Origin: Hyalella azteca
Lineage: Eukaryota; Arthropoda; Malacostraca; Amphipoda; Hyalellidae
DNA: 64,000 nucleotides
Reading direction: 5' to 3'
Assembly (NCBI RefSeq): GCF_000764305.2
Contig: NW_025936310.1
Coordinates: 23,530 to 87,529, forward strand
In this document: positions 35,401 through 47,455 of the stretch, one piece after another
How the letters are laid out: every line of letters starts with the position of its first letter
How positions within the stretch are numbered: the first letter of the stretch is position 1
Notes under the pieces: model-generated
What the model saw: only the letters and a program-made list of their open reading frames with translations
Told to the model about the DNA's origin: nothing
The model's database searches: none
Made by a program: the position numbers and the translations under genes

Positions 35401-36815
35401 AGAGAAAATTCGGAGAACGACGCGACTCCTAATTATGCCACACCGACGTACTTACTACTCGTTTGTAATGTAGATCTTGGTCGTATCGTTTGTAAAGAGC
35501 ACATTTGTACATCCACAACTTATGAAAGATGATGAAGTCGGATATTACTTGATGGGAATTATTTGGGGGTATTTCCATGTTTTCCCACCGGGAGACATGC
35601 TTTACGCGTGAACTCTGTTTACAAGTATATACAGCTGTTTAGAGTTAGGGTATGAAGTATAAATTAATGTATGAAATATAGCATATGTGCTGGTGCTTCG
35701 ACAGTTCAAGGTCAAGGCTGCTTTGTTGCAGCATCGTTATTCAAGGTCACCGCTGCCTGGAACCCATCCTTCTCTGTCGCTGTTTGAACTGAGCTGTTTT
35801 TCGTGCAATGTCATTAGGTCCGCAGTTGTTATTGACAATTATTCCTCGTTTAAATGGTTAGATTTCGATTTCAAGTGATCTTAGAGATTAGAAACTAAAA
35901 TAATTGGAATTATATAAATTTCAGAAACCAATATCCAGCCATCGATAATCTTATGAGGGAATCATGTAAGTAAATCAAGCTTCAAGCAAGAGGAAGAAGA
36001 TAAATAACAGGATAAAAAGATGATAAAATAAGTAATATACGATTAAAAGATTATTAGATCCTATGGTGAGATTACGTCAATCAAGAACCATTGTTTTAGG
36101 TCATTATTAAAATGATATACACAGTTTTACACACTCGCTGACCGGTTCAAGGGATACACCATTAGTCAATCTGTCAATGCCTACAACAACTAAAAAATTT
36201 ACAATAATGTTGAATTCAACAGGAAGTTGATAGGGTACAAAAACTGATCCAATTAACAGATCTTAACGACCAACGTAGGCATGAGGTGTACTGACAATCA
36301 AAACGTGGAATAAATGCATTTCTTTGCTGTGAAAAAGACTAGGAAAATATCTCTCAGGTTCGTAAAAGTATGGGCACTTGAAAACCAGTTTCAACAGACA
36401 AGAATTGAACGTCATTACAGCCTTGTAACATATACAAGCCAAAACAGCGTAAACTTTAATCACATAAAGTGATATGGAAATACGACAAAACATCACACGA
36501 ATTAAATCGAGGAGTAAATGTCCGAGTAACCCGATGTTATCGACGCGCAGACGCGACACACAAACAAAACGCATGGCACACAGCCAAAGGGGCGTGGACT
36601 CGGGCAGTAGCTTCAGGAAATTCGTTCACCTCAGCAACCGTCTACTTAACGAACTATTACCAAGATACAAAAGAAAACTTATAAGTTTAACGAAAGTGTA
36701 TAAATTTGTGGCCATTGACTTGTGTAAAATTTCCATTTGTAATTTTTTGTAATTTTTGTCTTAAAATCGCTTGGCTGCTTAAGTCGCAAATTTACCAGGA
36801 ATTTAAAAGTAAAGA

Positions 36816-37182
36816 AAATAGCCAAAAAGTTCACCATTTCTTATAAGCGAAAACGTTTCGGAGTCCAGCTACATCGTCAGTTCAAAACCTAGAACACAGG
36901 TACAAACAATTAGTAGCCTATAATTCACATTTAAACAATTCACCTAAACTTGAGGATATTAGAACCAAAAATGTCCTCAAGTTTAATGTTAATGTAATGT
37001 AATGTCTAATGTTAATGTAAAGTTAATGTGATGTCTAATGTCCTCAAGTTTAGGTGAATTGTTTGAATGTGAATTTTAGGCTACTAATTGTTTGTACCTG
37101 TGTTCTAGGTTTTGAACTGACGATGTAGCTGGACTCCGAAACGTTTTCGCTTATAAGAAATGGTGAACTTTTTGGCTATTTT
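36816..37182. mobile_element. Foldback of two Penelope-like tails
   Basis: Two inverted arms of about 140 bp (36816-36956 and 37040-37182) with an 80-bp A/T-rich spacer made of AATGTTAATGT words. Arm sequence matches the 3' UTR tails of the Penelope-like pair at 14.2 and 15.6 kb, for example GGTTTTGAACTGACGATG and CTTATAAGAAATGGTGAA. No coding remains. Its right end coincides with the splice donor of the annexin repeat exon. Confidence 0.75.
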
Positions 37183-37184
37183 AC

Positions 37185-37456
37185 GGGATATGCAGCAGCT
37201 TGAGCTCCATAGGGAGCAACAGAGGGTGCTCCGTATGGTGCTGGTGGTGCTCCATATGGGGCTGGAGCAGGGGCTCCATATGGTGCTGGTGCCGGTGCTC
37301 CATATGAAGCTGGCGCCGGTGCTCCATATGGTGCTGGAGCTGGTGCTCCATAAGGTGCTGGAGCTGGTGCTCCATATGGTGCAGGCGCTGGTGCTCCATA
37401 TGGTGCAGGCGCTGGTGCTCCATATGGAGCTGCTGGCGGGGCGCCATAATAACCAC
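37185..37456 (-). CDS. Annexin N-terminal PYGAPAPA-repeat exon
   Basis: A 272-nt exon with acceptor TTTTCTAG and donor CCC/GTAAAA. It enters completing a Gly codon (phase 1) and leaves at phase 0. It encodes GYYGAPPAAPYGAPAPAPYG and about nine further P-Y-G-A-P-A-P-A octapeptides ending QAAAYP. The 24-bp DNA unit is nearly uniform, so copy number probably varies between alleles. Pro/Tyr/Gly-rich disordered tails precede the core in annexins A7, A11 and insect B11 and mediate protein contacts and condensation in those proteins. The phase match to both neighbouring exons is the main support. Four bases of the donor lie in a Penelope-like insertion. Confidence 0.75.
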
Positions 37457-40128
37457 CTAGAAAACGTAAAATTTAATCACACTATAAAAGGTCATACAAT
37501 AAATTGCGACTGACGAAATTATTTGAAATATTGAACTCGAAATTCGGTAGCATTGAATATCCTTAGGTAAATGTCCGTATCAAGACCCATCAGCTAAATT
37601 AGAATAAGAGCTGCACTAATTTACTGACATTAATTGATTGAAATTTAATTGGTCTCCATCTATAAACATTTTCCCAGTAACGTGGAGAAATTTGTTATCT
37701 AATAAAACTTAGCAAGTTCACCCAATCAAACTGTTTATTTGAATGTATTATTTAATGGTGAATTTCTCAGAGTAGCAAATCGCAATTAACTCCAATATTG
37801 GACCTTTGTTTCATATAAAAATATTTTATATGAAACCTCTTTTTTTCATTCCTTCTCAGAAACTGTATAAATCGAAAAATGTATATATAATTCAGAATCG
37901 TTTCCTTGGCGCTCCGTGCTTACAAATAGAATAATAGAAACATTCAATCGACGTAAATTGAACGTTCAGTGAGCGCTATATTGTAATTTCGATGTGTGAA
38001 TTGTTTCGAATAAAATTCAACGTTGAAGAAGCCACCTTACATCGTAACCAGCACTTTCAAAAAAAGTTAAGAGATCGTAAGTTCATCAGCCAATCATTGA
38101 CGGCCTTTCAAGCAAAATCCACCAATCATAGACAAGTAAATAGAGCGTAAGTACTTACGTTCACTTAGCGAGTTTTGAAAGTATGGCCCCAAATGGACAC
38201 TAACATGAACTCTTATCGCTGCTCAAGTATTATCAGCCTCCGACGAGCCATGCGGCAAAAATTGTATCAGGTCAGACGTTTGAGTCAGTGAACGTTTATG
38301 ATATTTATCACGAAATCATGTGTAAATCCACCTCGATGCATACTTGCCAATGCATTTGAATTCATAGGAAGTTGATTCATACTAGTTAATTACGGCATTT
38401 AATCATCTAGCTATTCTCAGTGTTTCTAGATTGCAGTTCAATGGTCTGAGTTTAAGCACAAATTTGAAATCTTAATTAATAGCCGCGAAATTTCGTTCAA
38501 ATTTGTTAATTTCACGAATGAATATTAGTTGTTTTTATGGAATTTTTAGCCTTTTTATGTTATTACCTTAAAAATATGATTATATAGTTTGGTTTTTTTC
38601 ATGCTGACACTCAGCTCGCAAAAAAAGCAAGAATATATAACAACAGGCAACCATCGTCAAAAATTCGAACTACCGTATCCTCGATTCCCGTAAAGTTCAA
38701 TATGGTATATACTTCACAAATCATGACCTCTAGTTCATGGAACTTGCGTTTCGAGCTCATTTGTATTAAAAGGAAAGTGATGACAAAGAAATAAATATTC
38801 ATGTAATTTTTTCATGGACTTAAAAATTCTGAATAAGGGCGAGAGAAAAACATAAGCAAATTCTAAAGTTTTTATTTAATACCGGCGGAAATACAGACAA
38901 ATAAAGCCCACACTTAGAAACAACAAAAAATTAAATTTTAATTATATTTAAATTCTTAGTATATACTGTATCGAACCAATCTTCGTGTAAAGCTAGAAAA
39001 CGCAAGAACCATGCACCAAGGTAAAACCTGCCGTAAATGAACTTCTCCGAAGAGGAAACTACGATCAATTGAAAATTTGAAAAGCGAAAATTTGTAACTA
39101 CGATCTTAATTCTACTTATCTAATATTGGCACACGGAGAAAAACCAACGCTTGAAACAAATGAAATAATAAGTAGGATGAGGTACACGATAGCTTCAAAA
39201 GACTATGAGAGTGAATTAATATTAGTAGACAGTTGTCTATGTTCCTAATTGGGAAAAATTCAATGCATATTTTGAATACTATACAAAAAGTATTTCTAAT
39301 GCGTGCTAAAGTCTTTACTTCATAAAAAACTTATTTTACTTATGTATTATAAAGTTCGAACAAGTAGGCGAGTTGTGATTAGAATACAAAAAATCCTCGT
39401 ACGCGAATTGATGCAGAATTTTTAAAAGGTTGCCGTCAGAGCCCAGAAATCTGTAACATTTCCTCCAGTTGACCAAATGTTCTGAATGCATAAAAAATAT
39501 AAACAGTATTCCATCATTTCAGTGCCATGCTTAAGTTAGGAAATCATTCAAAGGAACGCTTATTATAATAAAAATCAAAAACAATTCAACGACAATAATA
39601 GAATAAACCGAAATATTAATCTTTCAAACATAACTTAACTTCGAGCCGATCCAGTCTTACAAGATGTTAGCAATTTGCTATAGTTGATATACTCACTAAA
39701 CCTCATAGAAACCGGAAGTAATGCAGTACCGTTATTGGTTTTCTGAACTTCATTTTTGAATGTGCTAAATATTACCTAAAGCAGTGCTCATTTCCGCATA
39801 TTGAGTCTACTTTCGGCCGACCATTCATTCCAATTTACCATTTCAAGCGAAATATTTCGACCTCTTCGATCCAAAAAATATACGATCCTAAAAATTGCAA
39901 GTATGTAATAGGAAATAAAAATTAATTCTATTACAATTTCAGTGCTGGTGGAAAGGTATAACAATTGTGCTTGCAACTAAACAGAATTGTATATTCTGTA
40001 TTGATATACATATATATTCCTAATATTCTGTATTGATAAGAACGATATTTTCTGATGAAGTATTCGGCAAATGCAGTGCTTTACTTTTCAGTGATGGTGA
40101 GGAGGATGTTGTGGATGTCCATGCGTAC
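37457..40128 (-). other. Annexin intron
   Basis: AT-rich; no repeat or nested gene recognised. Bounded by donor GTACGC (40123-40128) and acceptor CTAG (37457-37460). Confidence 0.6.
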
Positions 40129-40318
40129 CTGCTGGAGGATATCCAGGCGCAGGGGGATATCCAGGTGCAGGAGGATACCCAGGAGCGGGAGGATAACCTT
40201 GAGCTGGTGGATATCCTGGAGCTCCTGCTGGAGGATAGCCTGGAGCAGGCGGGTATCCAGGAGCGGGTGGATATCCAGGAGCTGGAGGATATCCGTGAGG
40301 AGGTGGATGGTGTGGCTG
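40129..40318 (-). CDS. Annexin N-terminal GYPPAP-repeat exon
   Basis: A 190-nt exon, phase 0 in and phase 1 out (CAG/GTACGC donor). It encodes QPHHPPPHGYPPAPGYPPAP and repeats of GYPPAP/GYPPAG to its end. GYPP repeats are the hallmark of long annexin tails (A7, A11, insect B11). The acceptor is a tandem NAGNAG (CAGCAG at 40316-40321), so splicing may include or omit one Gln. A complementary long frame on the plus strand is a shadow of this repeat. Confidence 0.75.
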
Positions 40319-40321
40319 CTG

Positions 40322-42015
40322 TTGGATTTAACAAGTTTAGTATCATTTATCCAATACAGGATTCTAGTTGTGCAGATAATTCTGAAGAAATTAATTTTAA
40401 AATTTAAGATTCATGCTCAAGAGGATTTAAAATCACTCGCGTCATGTCAGTGACAAATTGTGTTTCTAGACTACATTCACTGTTATATTTTATTACAGAT
40501 CAATGAAATTTATTTAGGTACAAGACACTGCCAATGTTTCTATTCATAAAAACACTGACACTTCAATTTTCATGAGTTGCTTAGACCAAGCTTGCTTAGA
40601 TGGAGATGTTCGATGCACTATCAGCCACGCCATGCCTCTTATCTCGATGATAAGGAAGACTCAGTCATTGTTGTTGGCACTCTAGGCACAGCTCTCTTAT
40701 TCTTAACAGATTAGGCAATCATCTCATGCAACCTACCACCAACACTTAAGCTCTACAAACATGCATAATTTGAGAAGTTCGATCATACGTATTTGCCTGG
40801 ACATTCATTCATATATAATCTTTCATATAAGCTGGTATGCTCTTATATAATCCGAGGGTATAGTTTTAAAATGGCATTCTGTTCGTAAAATAATTTTTCA
40901 ACTACATGGCGAGATAGAGATTCTATCCAGTTTAGGATTCTTTGTCTTCCAATTTTCGACAGCGCGTGTGACCTCTAATTAAGGAATCAAAGTCTTTAAC
41001 CAAGAGAAAAGGTCGAATTCAATGTCATTTTCTTTTTCTATTCGGGCACACGCATTAACTTAATGTGATACAAATGTAAAGTTGCCACCCGAAAAAAAAT
41101 GCATAAAGCATATGTAAATAATGTTGTTGGAAATGAGCGTCGCGTAGAAGCTAATCTCATCTAATTGGCCATTGCGTTGAAAAATGTTCGAGAGTCTGAA
41201 AAGAGACGTAAATTGCGGAAAGATTCACTGGAATATAATAATTCCATACACAATACCTTGCCCTTCTTTCCCTACAGATACTCGCATTCTTTCTTACCCG
41301 ATTTCGATACTGAATCTTGATCTTCGTCAGGATTAAAGCTAAGAAGCCTAGCTTCCTGCATGTGAACGTTCACGTGAAATTGAATCTCAAGAAGTAAATA
41401 AATTTAGAAACCCAGATTCTACATTAAAGCAAGTCGTTTTCAAAAGAAAACAAGAACGTTCGGAGCCAAACTGTTGATTTTAGCCTACAGATTGCGACAA
41501 AATATTTCGATAGGTTGAGTTATCGAAAAATTTACGACTTCAAACAATGAGAATAGCAACGCATGGGATTTATTGCGAAATTTAGATTTGCAGATTTGCA
41601 GAAGAGAGAATAATTTGCATTAATAGCACTACAGTAATTAGAAACAGCAGCAGTAGCAGCAGACAGTACAGCAGCAATTGATGAGTATGTTAGAACTTAT
41701 TCAGTTATTGATCGCAATTTTTATTAGATTCGCTATGAACACCTCAGCCTTGTAGGTGGGTCTCAAGTTTGCACTGATGACCTCAGGAATAATATTATTT
41801 CACAAGTTGAATTTTTTAACCTAATCACTGGAAAAGAAACTGAAACACTATGAACTAAACAAAAGCAAGCTATATCGATTATTCTTGAATGAAATTGAGA
41901 ACGAGTAATATTATCCGTTACAAAATGGAGCAAAAATCTCGATCGCTCCGTTTTCACGAAATAAGAGAAGGAAAATTTTCTATTTAACCGCAGAGACTCG
42001 AAATAGTCAAGTTTT
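40322..42015 (-). other. Annexin intron
   Basis: AT-rich with a short CAG/GCA-rich patch near 41645-41680; nothing coding recognised. Confidence 0.5.
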
Positions 42016-42021
42016 TCCGAC

Positions 42022-42255
42022 CTGATGTGCTGCGTGACCATGTGCTGCGTGACCATGTGCTGCGTGACCATGTGCTGCGTGACCATGCGTATGGTGTTTG
42101 TCCTTGCTTTTGTGTTTTTTATCCTTCTTGTGTTTGTGCTTCTTTTCACCGTGATGTTTATGGTGACTTTCATCACTGCTGCTACTGCTGCTGCTACTGC
42201 TGCTACTGCGACCTGAAGCTCCGGCTTCGGCCTCGTCATGTTCGAACGACTGCAT
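42022..42255 (-). CDS. Annexin alternative first exon, Ser/His/Lys-rich
   Basis: ATG at 42255, 78 codons, phase 0 out. The frame starts MQSFEHDEAEAGASGR, then eleven Ser, a His/Lys-rich stretch (HHKHHGEKKHKHKKDKKHKS), and four HGHAA pentapeptides encoded by a 15-bp DNA repeat. The donor CAG/GTCGGA is weak. No acceptor precedes the ATG (purine-rich), so it would be a first exon. Spliced to the GYPPAP exon it makes a charged, His-rich tail that could bind metals or acidic partners. Linkage to the annexin rests on strand, order and phase; it could be a separate short gene ending just downstream (82 codons if unspliced). Confidence 0.5.
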
Positions 42256-42886
42256 CTTGTCTTGTCTTGTTTTTTTAAATTCTCTGAGCTACTTCACACT
42301 GTTTAGTCCTGCAGAGTTTGTACAGAAGGCGGCAGGTTAGGGACGCGGTTATTGAATTAAAATTTCCCATTATTATTAGTTAAGGCCAGGTTTTTTACGG
42401 AAACGTGCACAATGAGCGTGAGAGAAAAGTAGTTAAGGATAAGTATTTACAGAAAATCATACCTATGACGCGTCATACCAAAGTTTACCAGGAGATTAGA
42501 GTTTAAACATTTATATGAACCAATTTACGTGGTTTAATATTATTCAGGGAAGGCAAGTTTTAGGATCGTTCGGTATTACAGGAAGGTAGGGGAAGATGCC
42601 GAATTGACACCAACAGAAGATTACCAAACGAAACATTGACCATCAAACCCTCTAACTGTTACATATGTACACCCAGATTCGAAAAAAATTATGCAAATTA
42701 TTGTTCAGACATGCACCACACATTAAATTAGAAATGTGTATCTTCCGTAGTAAAAAAATAAGTAGATGTCCAGTAAACCATTAATAAAATATACATGCAT
42801 GACGAGATATAGTAAATGAATTATCACATAACAAATGAGATATAAATTGTGCAACATCCGAAGATACAAAAATATTTATTAAATAC

Positions 42887-42922
42887 CTGGCCAAATCCGA
42901 AGTTCTGGTTGGGGTCGCTCAT
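42887..42922 (-). CDS. Annexin first exon (MSDPNQNFGFGQ)
   Basis: ATG at 42922 gives MSDPNQNFGFGQ and a donor CAG/GTATTT (42881-42886), phase 0. Joined to the next exon it reads ...FGFGQ-QPHHPPPHGYPP..., a smooth transition into the Gly/Tyr/Pro tail, so this is my preferred start of the long form. A GC-rich block on the same strand at 43565-43680 may be the promoter or an untranslated exon. Confidence 0.6.
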
Positions 42923-43640
42923 GCCTTAGCTGATGAAACAAATTTGAATTTATCTCCTAACCTAGAAAGAAATCTAAAAATTACACGTTTTAATAATGCT
43001 TAATAATTACAATTTTTTTAACTTTCGAAATTGTCCTACGTCATTTATTAAATATAGTTTTAATTGTTTACCTACATAATTATAATCACAGTATACCAGT
43101 TAGATACTCAATTTCAATAAGAAACACGAGTTAGGGTCATGCTACTTTCGAATGAGTTACGAATATTTCCATCTAATTTCCTAACGAACATCCGATTACA
43201 TGAATATCAATCCCTACACATACAGTTGTGTACTAACTTAAGTATATAATTAAATATATACTCTGGTACACGCAAGAAACCCGTACCTAATTTAAAAAAA
43301 ACTAAAACAAAAGTCACCTTGCTTTTAGAGACGGATATCTTTGACAACTGTCCATTCATCCGCAAACTAAATAAAGATTTAAGTTGAAACGAACTAGCAA
43401 GCGTACATGTATATATAAACACGAATCTAACCCGCGAAACTGAACTACACTAGAAAATCAGAAACTTTAAGAAAATAGCTGATTGTAAAAATCTATACAT
43501 GTAGTTTGAAAGCTGAAAAAAATAATTATGGTTTGCAGGAGAAAATGTTGAATTTTCAAACTACAAGTTCAAGGAAAGATGCAGTGCGAAGAGACGGGCG
43601 GCCGAGCGAGCTCTGAGGCTGTAGCAAGCTAGCTTTCCGC
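42923..43640 (-). promoter_or_regulatory. Possible annexin promoter region
   Basis: A GC-rich island (43565-43680) stands out from AT-rich surroundings just upstream, in minus-strand sense, of the MSDPNQNF exon. No TATA box is clear. Assigned by position and composition only. Confidence 0.25.
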
Positions 43641-43664
43641 CCCGGATCTGCATGAGACGTTATC

Positions 43665-44150
43665 TCACGAGGCAGCTTCTTATCAGCACTCATATCTTCG
43701 AGTTGTTTTACCGTCTTTTGCAATCATTTTTTCTGTATAATTGGTTCCAAGACTGGTGATGTCAGAAGCACTTCTCAACCTGATCTCATGCAACCGTTGT
43801 CTTTAACGGCTTTTACAATCAACAACGTATATCACACGTTGCCTGTTATCAGCACACGTATCTTCAAGTTGTCTTTAACGTCTTTTAGAATCAACAACGT
43901 ATATCACAAGTTGGCTGTTATCATCACACGTATCCTTAAGTTGTCTTTAACGTCTTTTACAATCAAGAACGTATCTAACAAGTTGACTGTTATCAGCACA
44001 CGTACTGTATATTCAAGTTGTCTTTTACAATCAACAACGTATCTCACGAATTGGCTTCATATCCGCGCATACAATTTCAAGTCATCTTTAACGTCATTTT
44101 ACAATTAACAACGTGTCTCAAAAAAAATCTGTTATCGGTATACGCATTCA
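43665..44150. repeat. 72-bp degenerate minisatellite
   Basis: About six copies of a 72-bp unit built on TTGTCTTTAACGTCTTTTAC, AATCAACAACGTATATCACA and GTTATCAGCACACGTATC. Starts at 43797, 43869 and 43941 are exactly 72 apart; outer copies are diverged or indel-bearing (next start about 44018). The open plus-strand frame over it follows from the period being a multiple of three. Confidence 0.85.
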
Positions 44151-45625
44151 TCTTCTAAAATCTCGATGGTTTTCAACGCCTTAAATTATAAACAACGTCT
44201 TTATTAATTATTTAGGCTGCGATTTGAATAATTTTCGTTGTTCTCAACAATAAATTATAATAGCTGAGAGAATTATTTTTCGCAATGAGATTAGCTGAGA
44301 ATTGTTTTTCGCAATGAGATGCAGAACTCAGCCTGCTTTCTTTTTAAAGAGCTGATGTCTCAGGAATAAAACTATTCTTAATTGAAAAATAATGAAATAT
44401 CTTAGGAATTGAACGTATTCCTTGGCTGCAATTTGGTCTAACTGCGTTCGTGACATAAAACGTGTCATAAATAATAAAATATTCCTTTCTCCTAAATATG
44501 GTACAAGGAAGAATAAATATAATTCATGTCACCTAGCATTAATATTTATTTATCGACATATATACCAAGATTCCTAAGACCCCTACACGTTGCATACTGG
44601 TGAAAGCTCGACAAATCTCTGCCTAAAACAATTGCTGCGCCATATTGCATGTCATATGCTGGGACTGTCATTATGCTTTCATCGATAACTAGAAACAGTG
44701 ACCGAAAAATAATGCATATACATGAGTGTATTACAGAAAAAACATGAGCATGTTATTGAAATAATCTTTCTTTCTCAATGGGAATTATATAATATTTTCT
44801 CAACAACACGCCCGTAGAACATTGAATTTATCTGGTTCACTCGTTGATGGTGTGAAATAAAAAAAAATAATTCTTGTGAATGATGATGCAAAATAGGAAA
44901 GCGTTGGCTAAGGTTACATATGTTTCTGATCGTTCCATCTGGAGTCGTGATTATTAATAATAATGTTATAATGCGATATAATTCATAATATAAGTAATGC
45001 GATATAATGAATGTCGCCATATAATTATTAAATAGGACGTCTATAGAACAACGTTCTACGTTGCACAAGCATAATAAAGATGCTATGAATGCACATTACA
45101 TGAATCATTTATTAACCTCATTATTTAGATATTGTGTGAACGAGTAATTTATGGAGGAATAAACTAAACTAATTCGATTAAAACTCATGGAGTTGCAAAC
45201 TTCTTTACAATAATGAACACTACCTTAATTATACCTTAAAGTGTTAATGAATATCACAAACCACCAAATGCTCCAAAAATATGTAGTGGAGCTTCCAGAT
45301 AATTTTAAAACGCGGAAAATGTCACTGCTATCAAATTTTATGTCAGTAAATCCGTAAGCCAGAAACACATGACGTAACATTCTGGCGTCAGATAACAAAT
45401 TTATTCAACACAAAATAGGCCACATGATTAAAGCTTCGGAGATTATTAAATCATATTACTGAACCACGCAATAATATTTTAGATTTTCACTTATAACACT
45501 TTTTTAGTATGAAAACTAACAGAATAAGTCTGGATATTTTAGCCCCGTCACACGAATGACTTCCTTTCACCAAGAGGCTACACGCGGCACTGATGAACGC
45601 AGTGAGGCAGTCGCTGTTGCACCTG
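44151..45625. other. AT-rich intergenic stretch
   Basis: No exon, RNA gene or recognised repeat. Confidence 0.5.
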
Positions 45626-45735
45626 ACGGCAGCTGCTGCATCTGAGCAGTCACAGAGCAGCAGCTGCAGCAGCTGAGCAGTCACAGAGCAGCAGCTGCGG
45701 CATCTGAGCAGTCACAGAGCAGCAGTTGCTGCATC
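45626..45735. repeat. 31-bp minisatellite
   Basis: About 3.5 copies of a 31-bp unit, GCTGCTGCATCTGAGCAGTC plus ACAGAGCAGCA, at 45632, 45663 and 45694, then degenerate traces to about 45830. Confidence 0.85.
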
Positions 45736-47185
45736 TGAACATCTAAAAAGTAACTTCAGAGCAGGAGCTTCACAACTTTCATTATCAGAGCATTATCTTT
45801 GGCGTCTGAGCAGCAGTGAAGGAATCAGAGCTCCAGTAGCAGAGTTCAGAACATCATAACAAATTTCTCGTCATTTTATGAAAATCCCCAATTCAGAAAC
45901 TCCCTATAAGCACCAAATGAACTTTGCATTTTGTTCTTTATATTTTTATAGTTTCGAACATGAGTAATGTGAGACAATTCGAAGAGTTTTAATGGCGGAA
46001 TGATCAAAACGGAATGTTTCAAATAAGTGAAAGATCAATATTTACAATCTTATGCACCGATCTCTGATTTATGCTATTTTGTATTATTTATAAACATATG
46101 TTCCTTGAAGTTTTTAAGTTTAAGTTTTAAAATATTGTGTGGTTTATTTTGCGCAAATATTTTTACTTATGTATTTTTGTGTTATATGTCATTAATGTGG
46201 TGAAGACACAAACATCAAGAAAATAATACGTACTCGATTTTTTATCGGAGTTAAAATTGTATCTAATTACCCTTACTTCAAATCTCTTTCTATTCTATGA
46301 AATAATGCACCTTTTACAAAAAAAAAAATAAAATCAGTCAGATTTAAACATTTTAGTAATTTGATTCTATCTTAATTTGCTCTCTGAACGTACGACATCA
46401 AATAGTTTAGGAAAATTCCTTCTACATTATCATGGATGCCGAAAATTTCAAGACGTTTCGTTGTTCAAAACATAAAAGAAACGAAAAAGAAATGTTTGGT
46501 CGGCTCTCTTCAGAGATACAAACATCCGTGAGCGATTGCAGGGTTTCCGTTCAGAGGCAAACATGAACAAACATCGAAGAAACAGCCGTTAGGCAGAAAC
46601 TGTTACTAAATTACATAATGTAAACTGATGTTCCATTTTACTTATAAATAATTTGAGTTCGGAAAAGGCTAAACTAATGATTAATCAAGCTTGACAAAGG
46701 ATGTAAAGCAATTTATATTACAAGTATTGTCTAGATATTGGCCATTATTTTTACACATATTATTTACACGGCACTTCTATCAATATTATTGCATCATTTA
46801 ATCCAGAATTTAATTTTTTCATTTCTCTTACAAGGATTTTCTATTTGGATAGTAGTTAACTCACATAAAACGTTTACATTCTAACTATGGTACTTCCGTA
46901 TTAGCTACTGAAATTTCACAAAGCACTATCGTTGTATACCAGCGTTATTTGTGTCAAAAAATTTAAAAATAAAAAAAAAACGAAATCAACATGCCCAAGT
47001 CCTGCTATCACTTCATTAATTTTTATAACGGACACCAGTCGCTCCGACCTGCTACTCTCAAGGACAAAAAAATGCCTTAAAAAAGACATTTCGAGCTTCC
47101 GCGTCACCGAGTGAGTACGCATGCAGCCAATGCCGTGAGTCATCAAAATTAAGCTGAAAAATATTCGGTCAAAAAGAATGATGCT
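45736..47185. other. AT-rich intergenic stretch
   Basis: No gene or repeat recognised. Confidence 0.5.
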
Positions 47186-47455
47186 CGGAGCATGGTTTGC
47201 ATAGACAGATTTTATAGATAAAATAATAAACTTTTATTTAGCAACATCAGTTGGTAAAGAAATTCTGTATAAGAGATAATTAACAGGAGCATGGTTTGCA
47301 GAAATAGATTTTATAAATAAAATATTACTTTTATTTAGCAACATCAGTTGGTAAAAAGTTCTGTATAAGAGATAATTAACAGGAGCATGGTTTGCAGAAA
47401 CAGATTTTGTAGATAAAATAATAGACTTTTATTTAGTCTCATCAGTTGGTAATAT
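47186..47455. repeat. About 98-bp tandem triplicate
   Basis: Three direct copies of a unit beginning GGAGCATGGTTTGCA and containing ACTTTTATTTAGCAACATCA and TAAGAGATAATTAACA, spaced about 102 and 95 bp. The third copy is incomplete and replaces AGCAACATCA with AGTCTCATCA. Confidence 0.85.

Noticed and set aside
40020..40453. Three long overlapping frames around the GYPPAP exon
   Set aside because: They are shadows of the 18-24 bp coding repeat. Only the minus-strand GYPPAP frame has phase-matched splice sites and a family precedent.
42025..42278. Plus-strand hydrophobic frames opposite the His-rich exon
   Set aside because: Antisense reading of the 15-bp and Ser-codon repeats; no start context or splice partners.
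43788..44108. 106-codon plus-strand frame
   Set aside because: It runs along the 72-bp minisatellite, whose period is a multiple of three.
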